A DNA stretch of 64,000 bases from Ottelia alismoides. Taxonomy: Eukaryota > Streptophyta > Magnoliopsida > Alismatales > Hydrocharitaceae. The stretch lies in the NCBI GenBank assembly GCA_037367405.1, contig JAZKJV010005772.1:1-64000 (forward strand), read 5' to 3'. Shown here piece after piece: positions 1-11,368 of the stretch (position 1 is its first letter; each line of letters begins with the position of its first letter). A model generated the notes under the pieces. It did not search any database. It saw nothing but the letters and a program-made list of their open reading frames with translations, and was not told where the DNA came from. The position numbers and the translations under genes are program-made.

Positions 1-237
1 TATTCTTGACTTGGTCTCAGGGTTTATGGTCATAAAATACCTTTAGTATTTTATTTCCTTTCCTTTTCCTTTTCTTTCTTTATTCTTTTATTTTGACTTT
101 AAATACAGTATTTTATGCAATATTTATACAATAAGTAAGAGATGTTAATTTATGCAAAATAATGATATTTACATGCATTTAGCTAGGGTTCAAAGGACAA
201 GATGAAAGAATAAATGTGATGAAATAGAGATTCATCA
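1..237 (-). repeat. Athila-like LTR, 5' end portion, cut by window edge
   Basis: Read on the minus strand this begins TGATGAATC at 237 and runs out of the window. It aligns, in the same polarity, with the end of the LTR at 61890-62125: both have the CATAAAATA / TATTTTAT stretch, the TTTTGACTTTAA-type block, and a terminal GATTCATCA on the plus strand. The start falls directly inside gag-like sequence with no polypurine tract before it, so it is either a later insertion into the neighbouring gag or the product of an internal deletion. The candidate target duplication AGAAC (238-242) cannot be tested because the other end lies outside the window. Confidence 0.7.
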
Positions 238-1655
238 AGAACGCAACTCCTCAAAAATCTGCCTTTGGAAATCCGCGGGACTTGAAGATGAACATTGCTG
301 GTGTGAAGAAGGTAGGAAGAACGTGAAGAATGGTCCTGATGGCCATGGTACTGCTACCGTTGCTGCCTCATTGCCTGAGAAGGATAAGCTCCAGAGATCT
401 GTGGTACCGGAAGCGTGTAGGAGTAAGCGATGCATTGTAGAAGGTCTTTGGATGCTGGTAAAAGAATTGGTCCCTAGAACTCCCCTTCCTAGCAGGGTCA
501 TGGTTGTACCACACACCATTTACCTCCCACATCTGGGAAGGCTCCTCAGTGTTTGTCTCTACAGAGGGTGGATGTTGTTGACAAGAATGGGCAAGAGGCT
601 GGTCCTCTACCCACAGGTGGGGTGTCCCTGACATCTGCTGCTCCTGAATATGATGAACACAGTGCACGGGAGCAACAGATGCAGTCCCGACAAATATCCT
701 AATCTGGGACACCTTCTCAGAAGGTTCTGCCATCTGGATTCGGCAGTTTGTATAAGTTGTTGTCCAACTTATCTATTCTCCCATCAATCCTCTCAACCAC
801 TGTGAGTTTATTTGCTATGATGCCCATGTCAAGGATCAATGGCATCCCTCGCTCTCCTTTTGGTAGGAGTGGTATTGGGATCTCTAACTGTACTCTACTC
901 ATGGTTTGTGCTCAGCTTGTCTCAACCATCTGCTCGAACACCTTCCAGACAGTGTTCGCACCTCGTGAAGTATAGTTGCCTCCACAAGTAGCACTTACCA
1001 AACCATGCACCTCCGGGTTGAGACCGTAATATATTGACTGAACCAAGACGGTAGGCTCTAAATCATGGCAAGGACACTTCTGCAAAAGATCTTTAAATCT
1101 CTCCCATGTATCAAAGAAAGCCTCATTGGGTAGTTGGGAGAAATTCGTGATGCGTGAGCGCATCAAGTCAGTTATATTCAAAGGGTAGAACTTCTTCAAG
1201 AAAAGATCCTTTAACTGAACATAGGTAGTTACAACTACCCCCAGATTCTTGATCTAGTAATCTGCCTTATCTTTTAAGGAAAAAGAAAAGGATTTGAACC
1301 TTATATAATCTTGACTAACCCTAGGATGCCTAAGGTTAGAACAGATTAACTCAAAGTTCCTTAGGAATATGTATGTCTCCTCATGTGCATTCCCGTGAAA
1401 ATGAAGCAACAAACTCAGAAATTACGTCTTCAATTCATGCTCTACTTTGCGTTCAACTGGACTCAACCAATTAGTCATTTGGTATTGCCTAGGGTTGTAT
1501 GCCGCATCCATTGTTGCATCTAAACCCAACTGTAAGTGTCCCAGGTGTGCTCTCATAGGCATTGCATTCTGCTCAGAAGCTGCTAACTTAGCCATCACCA
1601 TCTGCATCAGGTCATCTTGCTCTTCCTCCTCTCCATTCTATCTCTTTGGAGGCAT
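238..1655 (-). pseudogene. Athila-type Gypsy gag, broken (minus strand)
   Basis: Minus-strand translation gives a gag resembling that of the 56.6-58.3 kb element. A putative start at 1655 (MPPKR, followed at once by a stop) leads through segments matching the retrotransposon gag domain at about 1440-1200 and a clean stretch at 1199-912 (KKFYPL ... SRITNFSQLPNEAFFDTWERF, then YYGLNPEVHGLVSATCGG). The polar, Q/S/P-rich C-terminal part continues to 238, where the reading is cut by an LTR. Stops and frame changes make it non-functional. Gag would form the capsid of the retrotransposon particle. Protease, RT and integrase are absent here. Confidence 0.8.
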
Positions 1656-3405
1656 CTTGAATGTGTCTTCTAAACCTTCGTCAACAAAAGGATTTGATTG
1701 AGATCTATACGAAGAAGTAGAAAACAAATCGATCCTCGGTGAGAAGAGAAGAAAAAAGGAGTTGGTTGGGATGTAACCACCCCTAAAGAATGAATCATGA
1801 TACCCTAGACCGAAACAAGAGTTATTTCTAATCTAGGAAGGTCCAGGAGAAGAAGGTAGTTGTACCTGTGAAGACATGATATTTGGACGATTCAACGATA
1901 GGTTTGCGAAGTCCGAACAGAAATCTGACCAAATATCCATCTTCAATTTCAAAGAGAGTACAGAAATAAGCATGCTTGATTCAAGAAAATATCTAATACT
2001 ACGATGCACATAAATATGTGGAATCAACTCACACAATACAATGCAAACAAATCCCTTTGAATATGTTCACCAACTCAACACAAGAAAGCCACAAAAGTTC
2101 AACTTATTTTTTTATCTTGGTAATTTTTAACTTAGTGATTCAAACAACCTTATACAAGCTCAAAGAGAGTCTCTTACTGCATCTAGTTGAAGTCCTATAG
2201 ACCCTCAATCAATGGAGTGATCTTCCTGGGTTGCTAGGTTCAATATCACACCCTAGAGGGAACTTATAGCGGTAGACAACTGAAATTATTTCTAAGATCG
2301 GAGGCAACCATTTGCAACTCCCAAAATCCGTAAGAGTCAGACATGGAGACTTAGGGTGGAAGTCCAGAGTCTTGGGCTCTAACCTTAGGGATATGTCCTC
2401 ACCCACTCTTTCTGAGTGTAAGTACCTACAAACAATGATGATTTTACTGCCCATAATACAAGGTTAATTTTATTCCAAATTATTAATGTCCATTTGCAAC
2501 AATTTAGTCCTAATTTTAGAGTTGGTTATCACTTTTGATTTATGCGACCACAAGCATCGCCTAACGTATAGTCCCTTTTCTTTTATCCTTAAATTAGCAA
2601 AAACCAAGGGAGAAAGCGGAAAACAGAATGTGATCTTAAATCAGTGATGCTTGCAGTCGTTAGGAATACTTACAGTGATTTTCAACACTCTCCATGTGGA
2701 TACAGAACAGAATTTGTAAATGTTACCCTACATGATGCAAGTCAAGAGAAAATCGCACCTAAACAGGGGTTTTATTAGTGATTCAATTAATTTTGACTAA
2801 GTAGAATGTAGTTTACGTGCATCTCATGAATCTCCTAAGATTTTTGCAATTGTGAATCTTATGAGGTTGAGTTGTGTTTCCTAAGTTACGAAGTAGATCA
2901 AGCAATAGAAGACCTAAGATCTGGCTATTTAGCGTAGTGCCCGAACCTAAATCGCCACTTAAGTTGAGAGTCACTCTCAACACAACCACACAAAATCGAA
3001 TAAATAAAGGCCTTTTTTACATACACAAGCTCTCAATCGAGAACCGCTATAAATTGGGCAATTAATTACAACACAATTACTTAACAAATTATACAATTAC
3101 TACACAATAAATTATACAACAAAAGTAGCTATTTAATCAGCCAAAATTTCTTCTGAGTACAAGTCGCTTCGCGGTCTCTTTAGTTGAAGCTCCTAGCTTT
3201 TGCGGTCCTCCGAGTGTCTTCAGCTCTGCGATCCCTGCCACAAAGCAACCAGTGTCAAATATCTACTCAGATCTAATTTAAGCAAATCAAATAACTTAAA
3301 ACAACTGAAAATACAAACGAAAATAAATCGCTAAATTAATACAGAACTTATAAACTCTAAAAATCACAAAAAATCATACTAAAGATAATCAAATAATATG
3401 CCGCA
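1656..3405 (-). other. Untranslated leader of the minus-strand Athila-like element
   Basis: AT-rich sequence lying between the gag start and the primer site, the expected place for an Athila leader. No ORF in it resembles a known protein; the short ORFs at 1833-2036 and 2209-2454 are treated as chance. Confidence 0.5.
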
Positions 3406-3423
3406 TCCTCAGCAATGGCGCCA
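3406..3423 (-). other. Primer-binding site (tRNA-Asp type)
   Basis: On the minus strand the 18 bases read TGGCGCCATTGCTGAGGA, a mutated form of the primer site typical of Athila elements, complementary to the 3' end of tRNA-Asp. It lies two bases from the TGATGAAT (plus strand) that would end the adjoining LTR, which is the expected spacing. The better-preserved equivalent is at 55169-55186. Confidence 0.7.
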
Positions 3424-3425
3424 TC

Positions 3426-5770
3426 TGATGAATCACAATCAGCTAATATAACATGCACTCGTTGTAGCACATGCCAATTCGTAATCAACAGAACCAAATC
3501 AAATATCTCCCATGAAGAGGATTCGATTTTTAATTTATACCTATGAAGTCCATGTTCGAACACATGGCACAAGAAATTATTTAACCAAATTTAATGCTAA
3601 TTAATTAATTAAGTGATTTCTATATCCTAGGTTAAGCTCAATGCAGGTACACAAAAAGAGCAATGCAATTTTACAAACCATTTTTATGCATTTATTTAAA
3701 ATGATAAACAATCATTTAATGAACAAATAAAGACATATAATACAAAAATATTATCTTGATTATGCAATAAAATATGTGTGCTTTGATTAATGAGTGGTCG
3801 GTATCAATCAGAATCAACTCACCATATGAGTAATTCAGATTTATTCTTTATTAAGGCCAAATAGTTAAAAAATCCTCTAAAATTAAATGCATGCACGATA
3901 AATAAAAAATAATAATTTAAATATACTATATTAAAGGGGATGAAATGAGCTTTCCAACGATACCAATTTTATTGAAAATAGAGATATGGATCACAAGATA
4001 TTGTCATTATAAGGCAGGGGCATATTTGAAAGAAAACTAATTATTTTTACTACAATCAAGTCCTTACAAGGACTATTATATAATTACATATATCTGTTGG
4101 GGTATATATAAATGTTCCTTCAGCGGAGGCCTATCTGTATTGATTGGAAATCAGAGGGTACACTTGCAATTTCGCCAAGATCACGTACACACAACGCGTG
4201 ACCTTGCGAGGGTCATTATGTTTGCCTCGGTCTAGGTGGCGAAAGTAGATGGTTCATATTCACTTTGGGTCACCTGAAGCTAAGGTCGAAATGCTGCTTT
4301 GGTAGTTGGTTTGGCTATGATATGAACCATCGGATCTGATCGGAGAGATCAGATCAGACGGTTACTGCTCTGTCTATTCTTCCCCAACCTCCATTGGTGG
4401 TAGTGCCCGAGCAGAGCTTTGACGAATGCTAAGAAGCTTATCCATGCGTTGTTGGCATGTCTGAGGGTCCAGAATCCTCAGCAAAGAGCTCGTGAATGTC
4501 TTGGATATGTAGTGATAGTCTGACAACAGATGGAGATGAGCTACAGTTCTGTGTTGTCATAGGGGAAAGATGAGATCGGCGATGGGTGGCGACCTCAGAC
4601 CAATAAAAGCAAATGAATTACCGGCAAGCATTAGTAGATAGCCAAAGCACATGCAAATTGAATGGAGATGCGAACGTGGTGAACAGGGAACTTTAGGGAG
4701 ATGAGGGACGTAGAGCCCAAAATGGTCCATGACTTTTATGAAGTCCAGGATGGATCGAGGTGGAGATGGTACGAAGAAGCTAGAGAGGTAAGAAAATGAA
4801 TAGGCGCGTGAAGGTAATTAGAGAACAGGGAGGATAAATGGATGATCAAAGTGCTATGCATTTGAGTGTATTTGCTTACGAAATAGAGAGAGTAAAGAAT
4901 CGAATCAAAAAGAAGAAATGAGAAGAATATTTACCTGAGAAAGAAGGAGATGCACAGGGAAGGACTGGAGATGTGAAACATGCCTATGAAGAGGAGCTTC
5001 GAAGGCTCCAGTCGTCTCTCTACCGACCTAAGGCATGAGGTCAGGGGCTCAAGTAACAGTGAAGCTGCGACTCGTCAGAGAAGACAAGGATCATGCCAGC
5101 AAGGATGGGCTCGGCAGTCGCTCTCTATCACTCACTCTCTTTATCATGAAGAAGGAGGATCAAGCTCGGAGCTTCTGCGTACAAGGGGGGATGGCGGTTG
5201 ACAGTGGAGAAGGTCGGAGTTTTGAGAAGGCGAAGTTAGGAAGTTGGTGAAGCACAGCGGTGGTTTCAACCACCGCTAGTTAGCAAGGGAGTTAGGGTTA
5301 GGGTTAGTTCAACAGTTAGCGTGAAAGGGGAATGTTGGGGGAAGACGAGGGTGGTGGTTGTTGGTCGTAAATTAGGCTGTGACGGTTGGGAAAAGACAGG
5401 GAAGTTGGGCAGTTGACGGAGGTTTCCAGGCGTAAGGGAACCAGCTGGAGGTTGAAGGCAAAGAATCGACTGTCTGATCAAAAGATTAGATGGTCATTCT
5501 TGAGGCGGGAGTCGATGGTTGCAATCTGATCTGAGAATCAGATGAACGGATGAGATTGGGGTGCCCACTGGATGGTCAAGATGTGATATGAAGATAGCAT
5601 CCAATGGCTAAAAAATATGGATGGAGAAGAATGAGAAGGGCCACGTGGGTGGCCTAGAGGGTGCCACTGGCCCATTCAGAATTAAGGAAAAGAAGAAATA
5701 GAGAGGAAAATGCAAAAGAAATAAAAGGAAGCAAATTTAAGAAAAAGTCAACATGAAAAAGTCAAAACAT
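3426..5770 (-). repeat. Athila-like 5' LTR (minus strand), degenerate
   Basis: Starts (plus coordinates) with TGATGAATCAC, the 3' LTR terminus next to the primer site. About 130 bases inside is GTTCGAACACA, a motif found at a similar place in every LTR of this family in the window. The far part is GA-rich, then AAAAGTCAA-rich near 5690-5770, like the LTR at 22648-25866. The outer end is not clear. A clean TGATGAATC start was not found, so the right boundary is approximate. ORFs inside, for example 4980-5250 and 5769-6230, look like non-coding LTR. Confidence 0.5.
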
Positions 5771-7463
5771 GATAATAGAGAGGAAAAACTTCATTTCATA
5801 TCTCTCTCTCCCGATCTATCTATCTCCGTCCATAATATCGAAGCATCGTACCACTCCACTCGTACCAACCCTAATTTCCCATTGTTCTAACAGTTGCAGG
5901 GTATCCTCCACCACTGTCGAAGTGAGCGTTGACCAGTTTCTTTCGCTCAGTCATGTGTCGATGAGCAAAAGAATCATCAGAGAACCATCATCTTCCACGG
6001 GAATGCCTTGCTTTAGCTTTAGATATCAAAACCACAACTTCATCCTTCGCCATCACCTCGCACCAGAGCCGATCGTGTGTCGATTGACCTTCAAAGGAAC
6101 CACCATCATCAACCACTCTGATCCTCAACAACCACAACACGAAGCTCCAGGGACCTATCGAAGGTGCTCGTACTACCAAAGCAGCATCGAGTCTTCACCG
6201 ATTCCACCATGCATGAGCCTCTCTCTCTAATTAGATGAAGAAGGCCACCTTATTAGGGGAGGAGTGCCGGGTCTACAATTATCGTCCGATCTCTATTAGA
6301 CAGTTCTGAGGGGGTCACGTGCATTGCAGGCCCCTTGCTCGAACCTTACTCTGAGCCACGTGCTTCGTCTGACCCGAAGCACCATCAACAAGCCATGTGT
6401 ACATGTGTGGGTGGGGGTAGTACGAACTGCCTCCTGACGTGCGTGCTTCTCACGCAAGGTGCGTATAATTTGCGTCCATACCCCAACACTCTAGGAGAAT
6501 AATCTCCACGCCCTCATCGGCAAGGGCCCTCGCATGCGCACCATACCCCGTGGGAGACTTTTATGGCTAACCCTCTCAAGCTTCTTGGATCCGCAATAAA
6601 TCCCCCGCCTTTGGAAAAAATTGCATAAATTCTCTTCTTGCAATAAATCCCCTGACTTAATCTTAGAGTGGCATTTGTCATCCTATATCTATTCCAAAAA
6701 TTGCATTGTATTGGCTGATTAATTCTCTATTATGTGGTTAAATAGTTGTATTTTTTATGAGCCTGAATTGATTTATTAATATTAAATTATCATGAAATTG
6801 CATATTTTAGCCAATTTCTGCTCTATAATTTCTAGGAATTTATTCATTACTCTAAAAATATTAGAAAAATGGCATTTACTAGAACTAAGTGTCCATTGAC
6901 ATGTGCTCAAAACTCATTACATTAGCATGCATACTACTCCTGAAATAAATTAACTATCGATTTTAGCAAATGAATTTTAATTAGATGTGAATTAAGTATT
7001 TTTGGGATTTAAGATTTTTCCTGGATAACTATTAACTAGATATATCTGGGATAATTTTATTTCTAGAAAAATATCAAGTTTTGTTATTTATTAAAATTGA
7101 TTCACTCTAACTCATCAATTGTACACTGTTGAATTCATTAAAAATTTATTTTACATCAGAAAATACCAAAAATTCAAAGTAGCTTAAGTTTGCATTACCT
7201 ACATTTTGACCAAGTTTGGGAATTTTTTAACTTGATCTGATTGAAAAATTAAAGAATAGCCCCTAGATTTAGCCGCATGGCATTTCATTTTTATCACATA
7301 TAAAATACAAAAATGTCCCCTTAAAAATTAATGACTTTATTGTTTGAAAATTGACTTAAGGATAAAGTGTCCTCCCTGTGTTCAACCTTGGGCTTGCCCA
7401 AGTAAAATAAATTCGACCGCTTTTGCATTAAATTGATTCATTGATTTAAGTGATAGCTTATCA
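5771..7463 (+). repeat. LTR-like stretch of opposite polarity
   Basis: Near the right end, CCTCCCTGTGTTCAACCTTG (7370-7390) is the reverse complement of the GTTGAACACAGGGA-type motif seen about 120-190 bases from the 3' end of the minus-oriented LTRs. A possible LTR end, GCTTATCA, lies at about 7463. The GC-richer block at 6280-6580 with ACGTG repeats resembles the middle of the other LTRs. This suggests a second, plus-oriented LTR fused head-to-head with the one before it. The left boundary is a guess. Confidence 0.35.
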
Positions 7464-9390
7464 ATCCTTAATTGCCTGACTACAACAACAAATCAACACA
7501 ATTGACAAGGACTTTAAGCAGTTTTTCAACGACCGACTTGGACCCACTTTCCTCTCTTTGCTTCTTATTCCTTGCTTTGTACCTTGGATCCAAGCTCTAA
7601 TGGGACATATTCTTTATAAGGCATGACTCTTTCGAGTTGGAATGGCCTTCCTATGTCCATGGATTTTTTGTGAAGAACAATTTTTTTCCTCACTATTGAA
7701 AATGTCAAATTAGAACTTTCCATGAAAAACCGCCTATACCCAGCCCCAAGTTAGTCTATATTTTGATTGCCTCATTCAATGCCTAGTTTAGGCTAGTAAT
7801 ATAACTTCATTTTTTAGAAACATCATAAAATCTTCTAGACACGAGAGTATGTATCCTTTTTTTCTAGTTCTGGGAGCTCGTATTTGATAGCTTGATTTTC
7901 TCTCCCCTTCTTTCGATACTCCTCTTCCTGCCATTTGCTATTTCTTATCAAATAAATTTGTAAGCAAGCGGGAGCTTTGCCATTTTTGTTATCATTTCCT
8001 TTTCAGGTTGGCAAATATCAATAATGATTCAAATCACTTCTACACGAACACACACACATCAAATCGAGTTGAAAAACTAAAAGATTTGTACAAATTATAT
8101 ATGTTTTTATCACCACTTTGTGGAAAATCTTTGGATATGAATATGGCGTATACTTATAACTTGATTGTTGAAATAGTATCTCTCCAAAAAGTATGTTTTC
8201 TTTTATCCAAAAACAAATATAGTATTCAACCTGTGTTCTTCGAGGATTGTGAATATATAGCAAGTTGTGAAGACATTCTCAAGAGGATCCAACTTGTGAG
8301 GAGCTACCTGGCATATATTGGATACCAATTCATGCATAGATATGAAATGTGTCACTCTATGTTCTCAAAGTATGTCTCTTTACAATGTCTCTCGACAAAA
8401 GTAGAAAGTTGGAAGCAAAAGTAACCTAAACAAAAAGCACGCACCTTATGTGGTGCAAGTCAGTTGGTAGAAGTTCGAACAATGCGACCGTGATTGTTGC
8501 AGCTACTCATGTACACATTTTGAGTTCACAAGAAAATAACAATATGAGTAATTTCCTATAAAGATTCTAAAACAAACCAAAATCTAGGGTGAGTTAGGAG
8601 TACACAAACTCTCACGGGTACTCACACACACTGCGACACAACATTAATAATGCATACTTGAACTCACATCATGTCACAAGTCTGACATGTGTTTTATTCT
8701 TTTTATTGCTATCATCATATGGAACATCGGTCTAAGTACCCGAAAATCTTCGATGGCATAGGGCAGAGTCTATACTTTCAATCATTATCCATCATCATAT
8801 AACTCACTCCATCATCATCCAAGGATCTCTATTTTCTCCAGATATAGGAATCAACTTCAATCTCGAAACTTCTATCACAATACTAACACTCAGAACACTA
8901 ATTATTAATGGAGCCAAATACTAAGCGACATCTAAATAATAACTCTATGTATGAAAGTGAAACATAGACCACCAGACACACAACTTGACATCCAACTCTT
9001 TCGAATAGACATATGTATGTTGCATCAGGCGTCAAGTACTACGTGTCACTCAGTCAATGTAACTTGAGTCGCGATTATCTGTGTTTCTACCTGGACCTTA
9101 GGATGCATGCCCATTCTTTGCGATGCCTAATTACATTCTACCATGTCGTCTTGAAATCTCACCCAAAGGATATAACATTGATTATAGGCACAATTATTTT
9201 GATATGAGCATCTCACGATATGTTAGGAGTTTGGACACTGGGACTTATGATTTTGATCTTAGATTACCACGTCTGAAAAAAGAGGGATATCATGATTTCA
9301 AGGGTTGCCAAACCAAAAAAAGGGGAATATCATGATTTCAAGCGTTGCCAAGCCATGTGAATTCAAGTGGTCTGCTATAGGTGCCCTAAC
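7464..9390. other. AT-rich intergenic stretch, unrecognised
   Basis: No recognisable gene or element apart from the ORF at 8008-8424, which has its own entry. No terminal repeats or target duplications were seen. Confidence 0.5.
8008..8424 (+). CDS. Unrecognised 138-codon ORF
   Basis: An open frame of 138 codons in AT-rich DNA. It starts just after a pyrimidine stretch ending TTTTCAG (7996-8006), which looks like a splice acceptor, so it could be an exon of a decayed gene rather than a whole protein. The product is rich in Y, C, K and S, with a few short hydrophobic runs but no clear signal peptide, membrane segment or motif I can name. No upstream promoter or partner exon was found. It may be a chance ORF. 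Confidence 0.15.
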   Translation: MANINNDSNHFYTNTHTSNRVEKLKDLYKLYMFLSPLCGKSLDMNMAYTYNLIVEIVSLQKVCFLLSKNKYSIQPVFFEDCEYIASCEDILKRIQLVRSYLAYIGYQFMHRYEMCHSMFSKYVSLQCLSTKVESWKQK

Positions 9391-9990
9391 ATTTATAATC
9401 TTTAAAGTAACGTTTGGAACCTTTCCAATAACGTTTTTAATGTTTCCCATAACGTTTGTAACGATGCCATTAACGTTTACCTTTCCAGTACCTAGGGCAA
9501 CTTGCTATAGGCGACCTGTCAGGGCAACCTGCTATAGGGTGATATGCTATGGTGACCTTCCACGGAGTGACTTAGGGCCCGTTCGGTATGAGAATAAGCA
9601 GGAATAAGGATGGGGAATAAGGGGAATAAGGGTCTATTCTCCGTTCGGCTGGAAGATAAGAATAAGGAGAATAAGGTGAAATAAAGGTAGGTAAGGTGGG
9701 ATAAAGATAGGAATAAGAGTGAAATAAGATGAAATAATGGGGAATAGTCGTATCACGGGGAAGCGTGTTGGGGGCGTATTCCCCTTATTCCATTCCACCT
9801 TATACCCCAAACGAACAGGGCCTAATGGGGTAACTTGCTATGGCGACCTTCTATGGGTTGAAATACTATGGGTGGCCTGTTGTAGCTACCTGCCATGGGG
9901 TAACTTACCATGGCGACCTACCTGGGGTGACCTGCTTTGAGATGACATGTTGTGGAAACCTATAATGGTGTGACATGCTATGCAGTTTCC
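9391..9990. repeat. Degenerate short tandem repeats (two motifs)
   Basis: At 9391-9490 the word AACGTTT recurs five times at roughly 18-20 base spacing. From 9490 to about 9990 a second motif, roughly GGCGACCTGCTATGGGGTGA, recurs with variation (CTTGCTATAGGCGACCTG, GGTAACTTGCTATGGCGACC, and so on). The second array is split by the MITE at 9575-9822. No coding function is evident. Confidence 0.55.
9575..9822 (+). mobile_element. GGGCC-type MITE, copy 1
   Basis: About 248 bases. The left end is GGGCCCGTTCGGTATGAGAA; the right end is the inverted partner (ACGAACAGGGCC). The interior is full of GGAATAAGG/CCTTATTCC words, so the ends can pair. Flanks are CTTA on the left and TAAT on the right, an imperfect three-base TWA duplication as expected for a PIF/Harbinger-like (Tourist-type) element. 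It interrupts the minisatellite. A diverged inverted copy lies at 17193-17449. Confidence 0.65.
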
Positions 9991-11346
9991 TTCTATGGCA
10001 TTCTGTAGTATGTGCAATTGATTTCGAGAGCTACGCAACTCCGATTGAGGTATTCTTGGTTGCGTTGGAGCTACATAACCTGTTATGGAGCCCTTTCATT
10101 ATCTATTCCCCAAAATAGTCTTAGAAGACTTAAAAAATGTTTAAAACCCTCAAACAACCATAATGATACTATGCATAATACCCATTTGATTAATGCAATA
10201 CACCACCCATCCCTCATGCATTCCATGTGTCCCATTCTCCTTCAAAATATGACCGCGAAAAAGCTAATGAATCATGTAATATGTTGCACGTGTCTCTCAG
10301 ATTTAGGGACATGCATGGGAATGACTAAAATGTGTGAAATTGACAAGGAGGTAAACATCGCTACCTACGTACTCGACTCCTTGGAACCTCCATCGTGTGG
10401 AAATGACATGTACAATGCTCGTTGGTGAAGAGCACATGCACAAAGAGGTGCCATTGACCTCCTCTATGTAGTAGTGGTTTCAGATCAACGATTTGACATT
10501 CTCTGGTGAGCTCCGATGGCGCTTCGATAAGGTCTCAAAGGAGGGGATGGAGGGGAAGGTGGCTGCTACTTTAGATTTAAAAATACGGGGTTTCACACAT
10601 TGACATCCATGGAGGAATGTTGTACATTACAAAATCTGGCTAAGTAGGACAAGTGTTTAAAACCTTCAGTAATAAATTACAATCTAGTGTTACAAAAATT
10701 GGCTAAGTAGAATTTCATTTCATTTGATTTATTCTTCTTTCTGTTGCTATGCCATGTCATCTATTTTATGTTTTTATGTGAAGTGTATAGATGTTTTATC
10801 CTTGGAATAAGAGAGAAGTATCATAAATAACTTCGTTTTGGTGATACATTAGAACTTTTATTTTTTGGTGCATTCCATTCTAAACAACAAGTTAAGCAAG
10901 CTTTGTCATTCCATATTAACATACAATTACTGCGACATGCATCGATTTTCTCATATTTTAATCCTAATATATTTAAAACGGTGATTTGACATCTTTCTAA
11001 TCCTTTGAAAAATAGTATGGACTGTTAGTAATTTTATTTAGTGATAGGACATTTTCCATCATCGTAGTAGTTGTTGAACGATTCTTCATCTTGATCTTAA
11101 ATATTTGTAATAAAAATTTAATTGAGACATTTAAACTCTTGTAGCTAACATATCTTCCGCATATGTAAGATGCTTTCTAAACTTAACATACACTGCTTGT
11201 ATCATCATCAAACCCCCATCCATCCTCATACATATCATTAACTTTTGGTTTCACCCACAATACGCTTGTTGTGCCAGCTTCTTTCATTGCAAAATTTATA
11301 TTAAAAGTCCAATTACATAGACTGAATTTATGAATTTTGTTCAATA
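9991..11346. other. Intergenic stretch with nothing recognised
   Basis: AT-rich. The ORF at 10012-10428 begins in repeat-like sequence and shows no protein features. No gene, RNA or element end was seen. Confidence 0.5.
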
Positions 11347-11368
11347 CACCTCTATGAGATTTTAATGT

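Noticed and set aside
5284..5306. GTTAGGGTTAGGGTTAG resembling a telomere repeat
   Set aside because: Only two to three units, and the plant telomere unit is TTTAGGG; more likely part of a degenerate LTR.
5769..6230. 153-codon plus-strand ORF
   Set aside because: Lies in LTR-like DNA, has S/H/P-rich low-information composition and overlaps an equal-quality minus frame. No motif.
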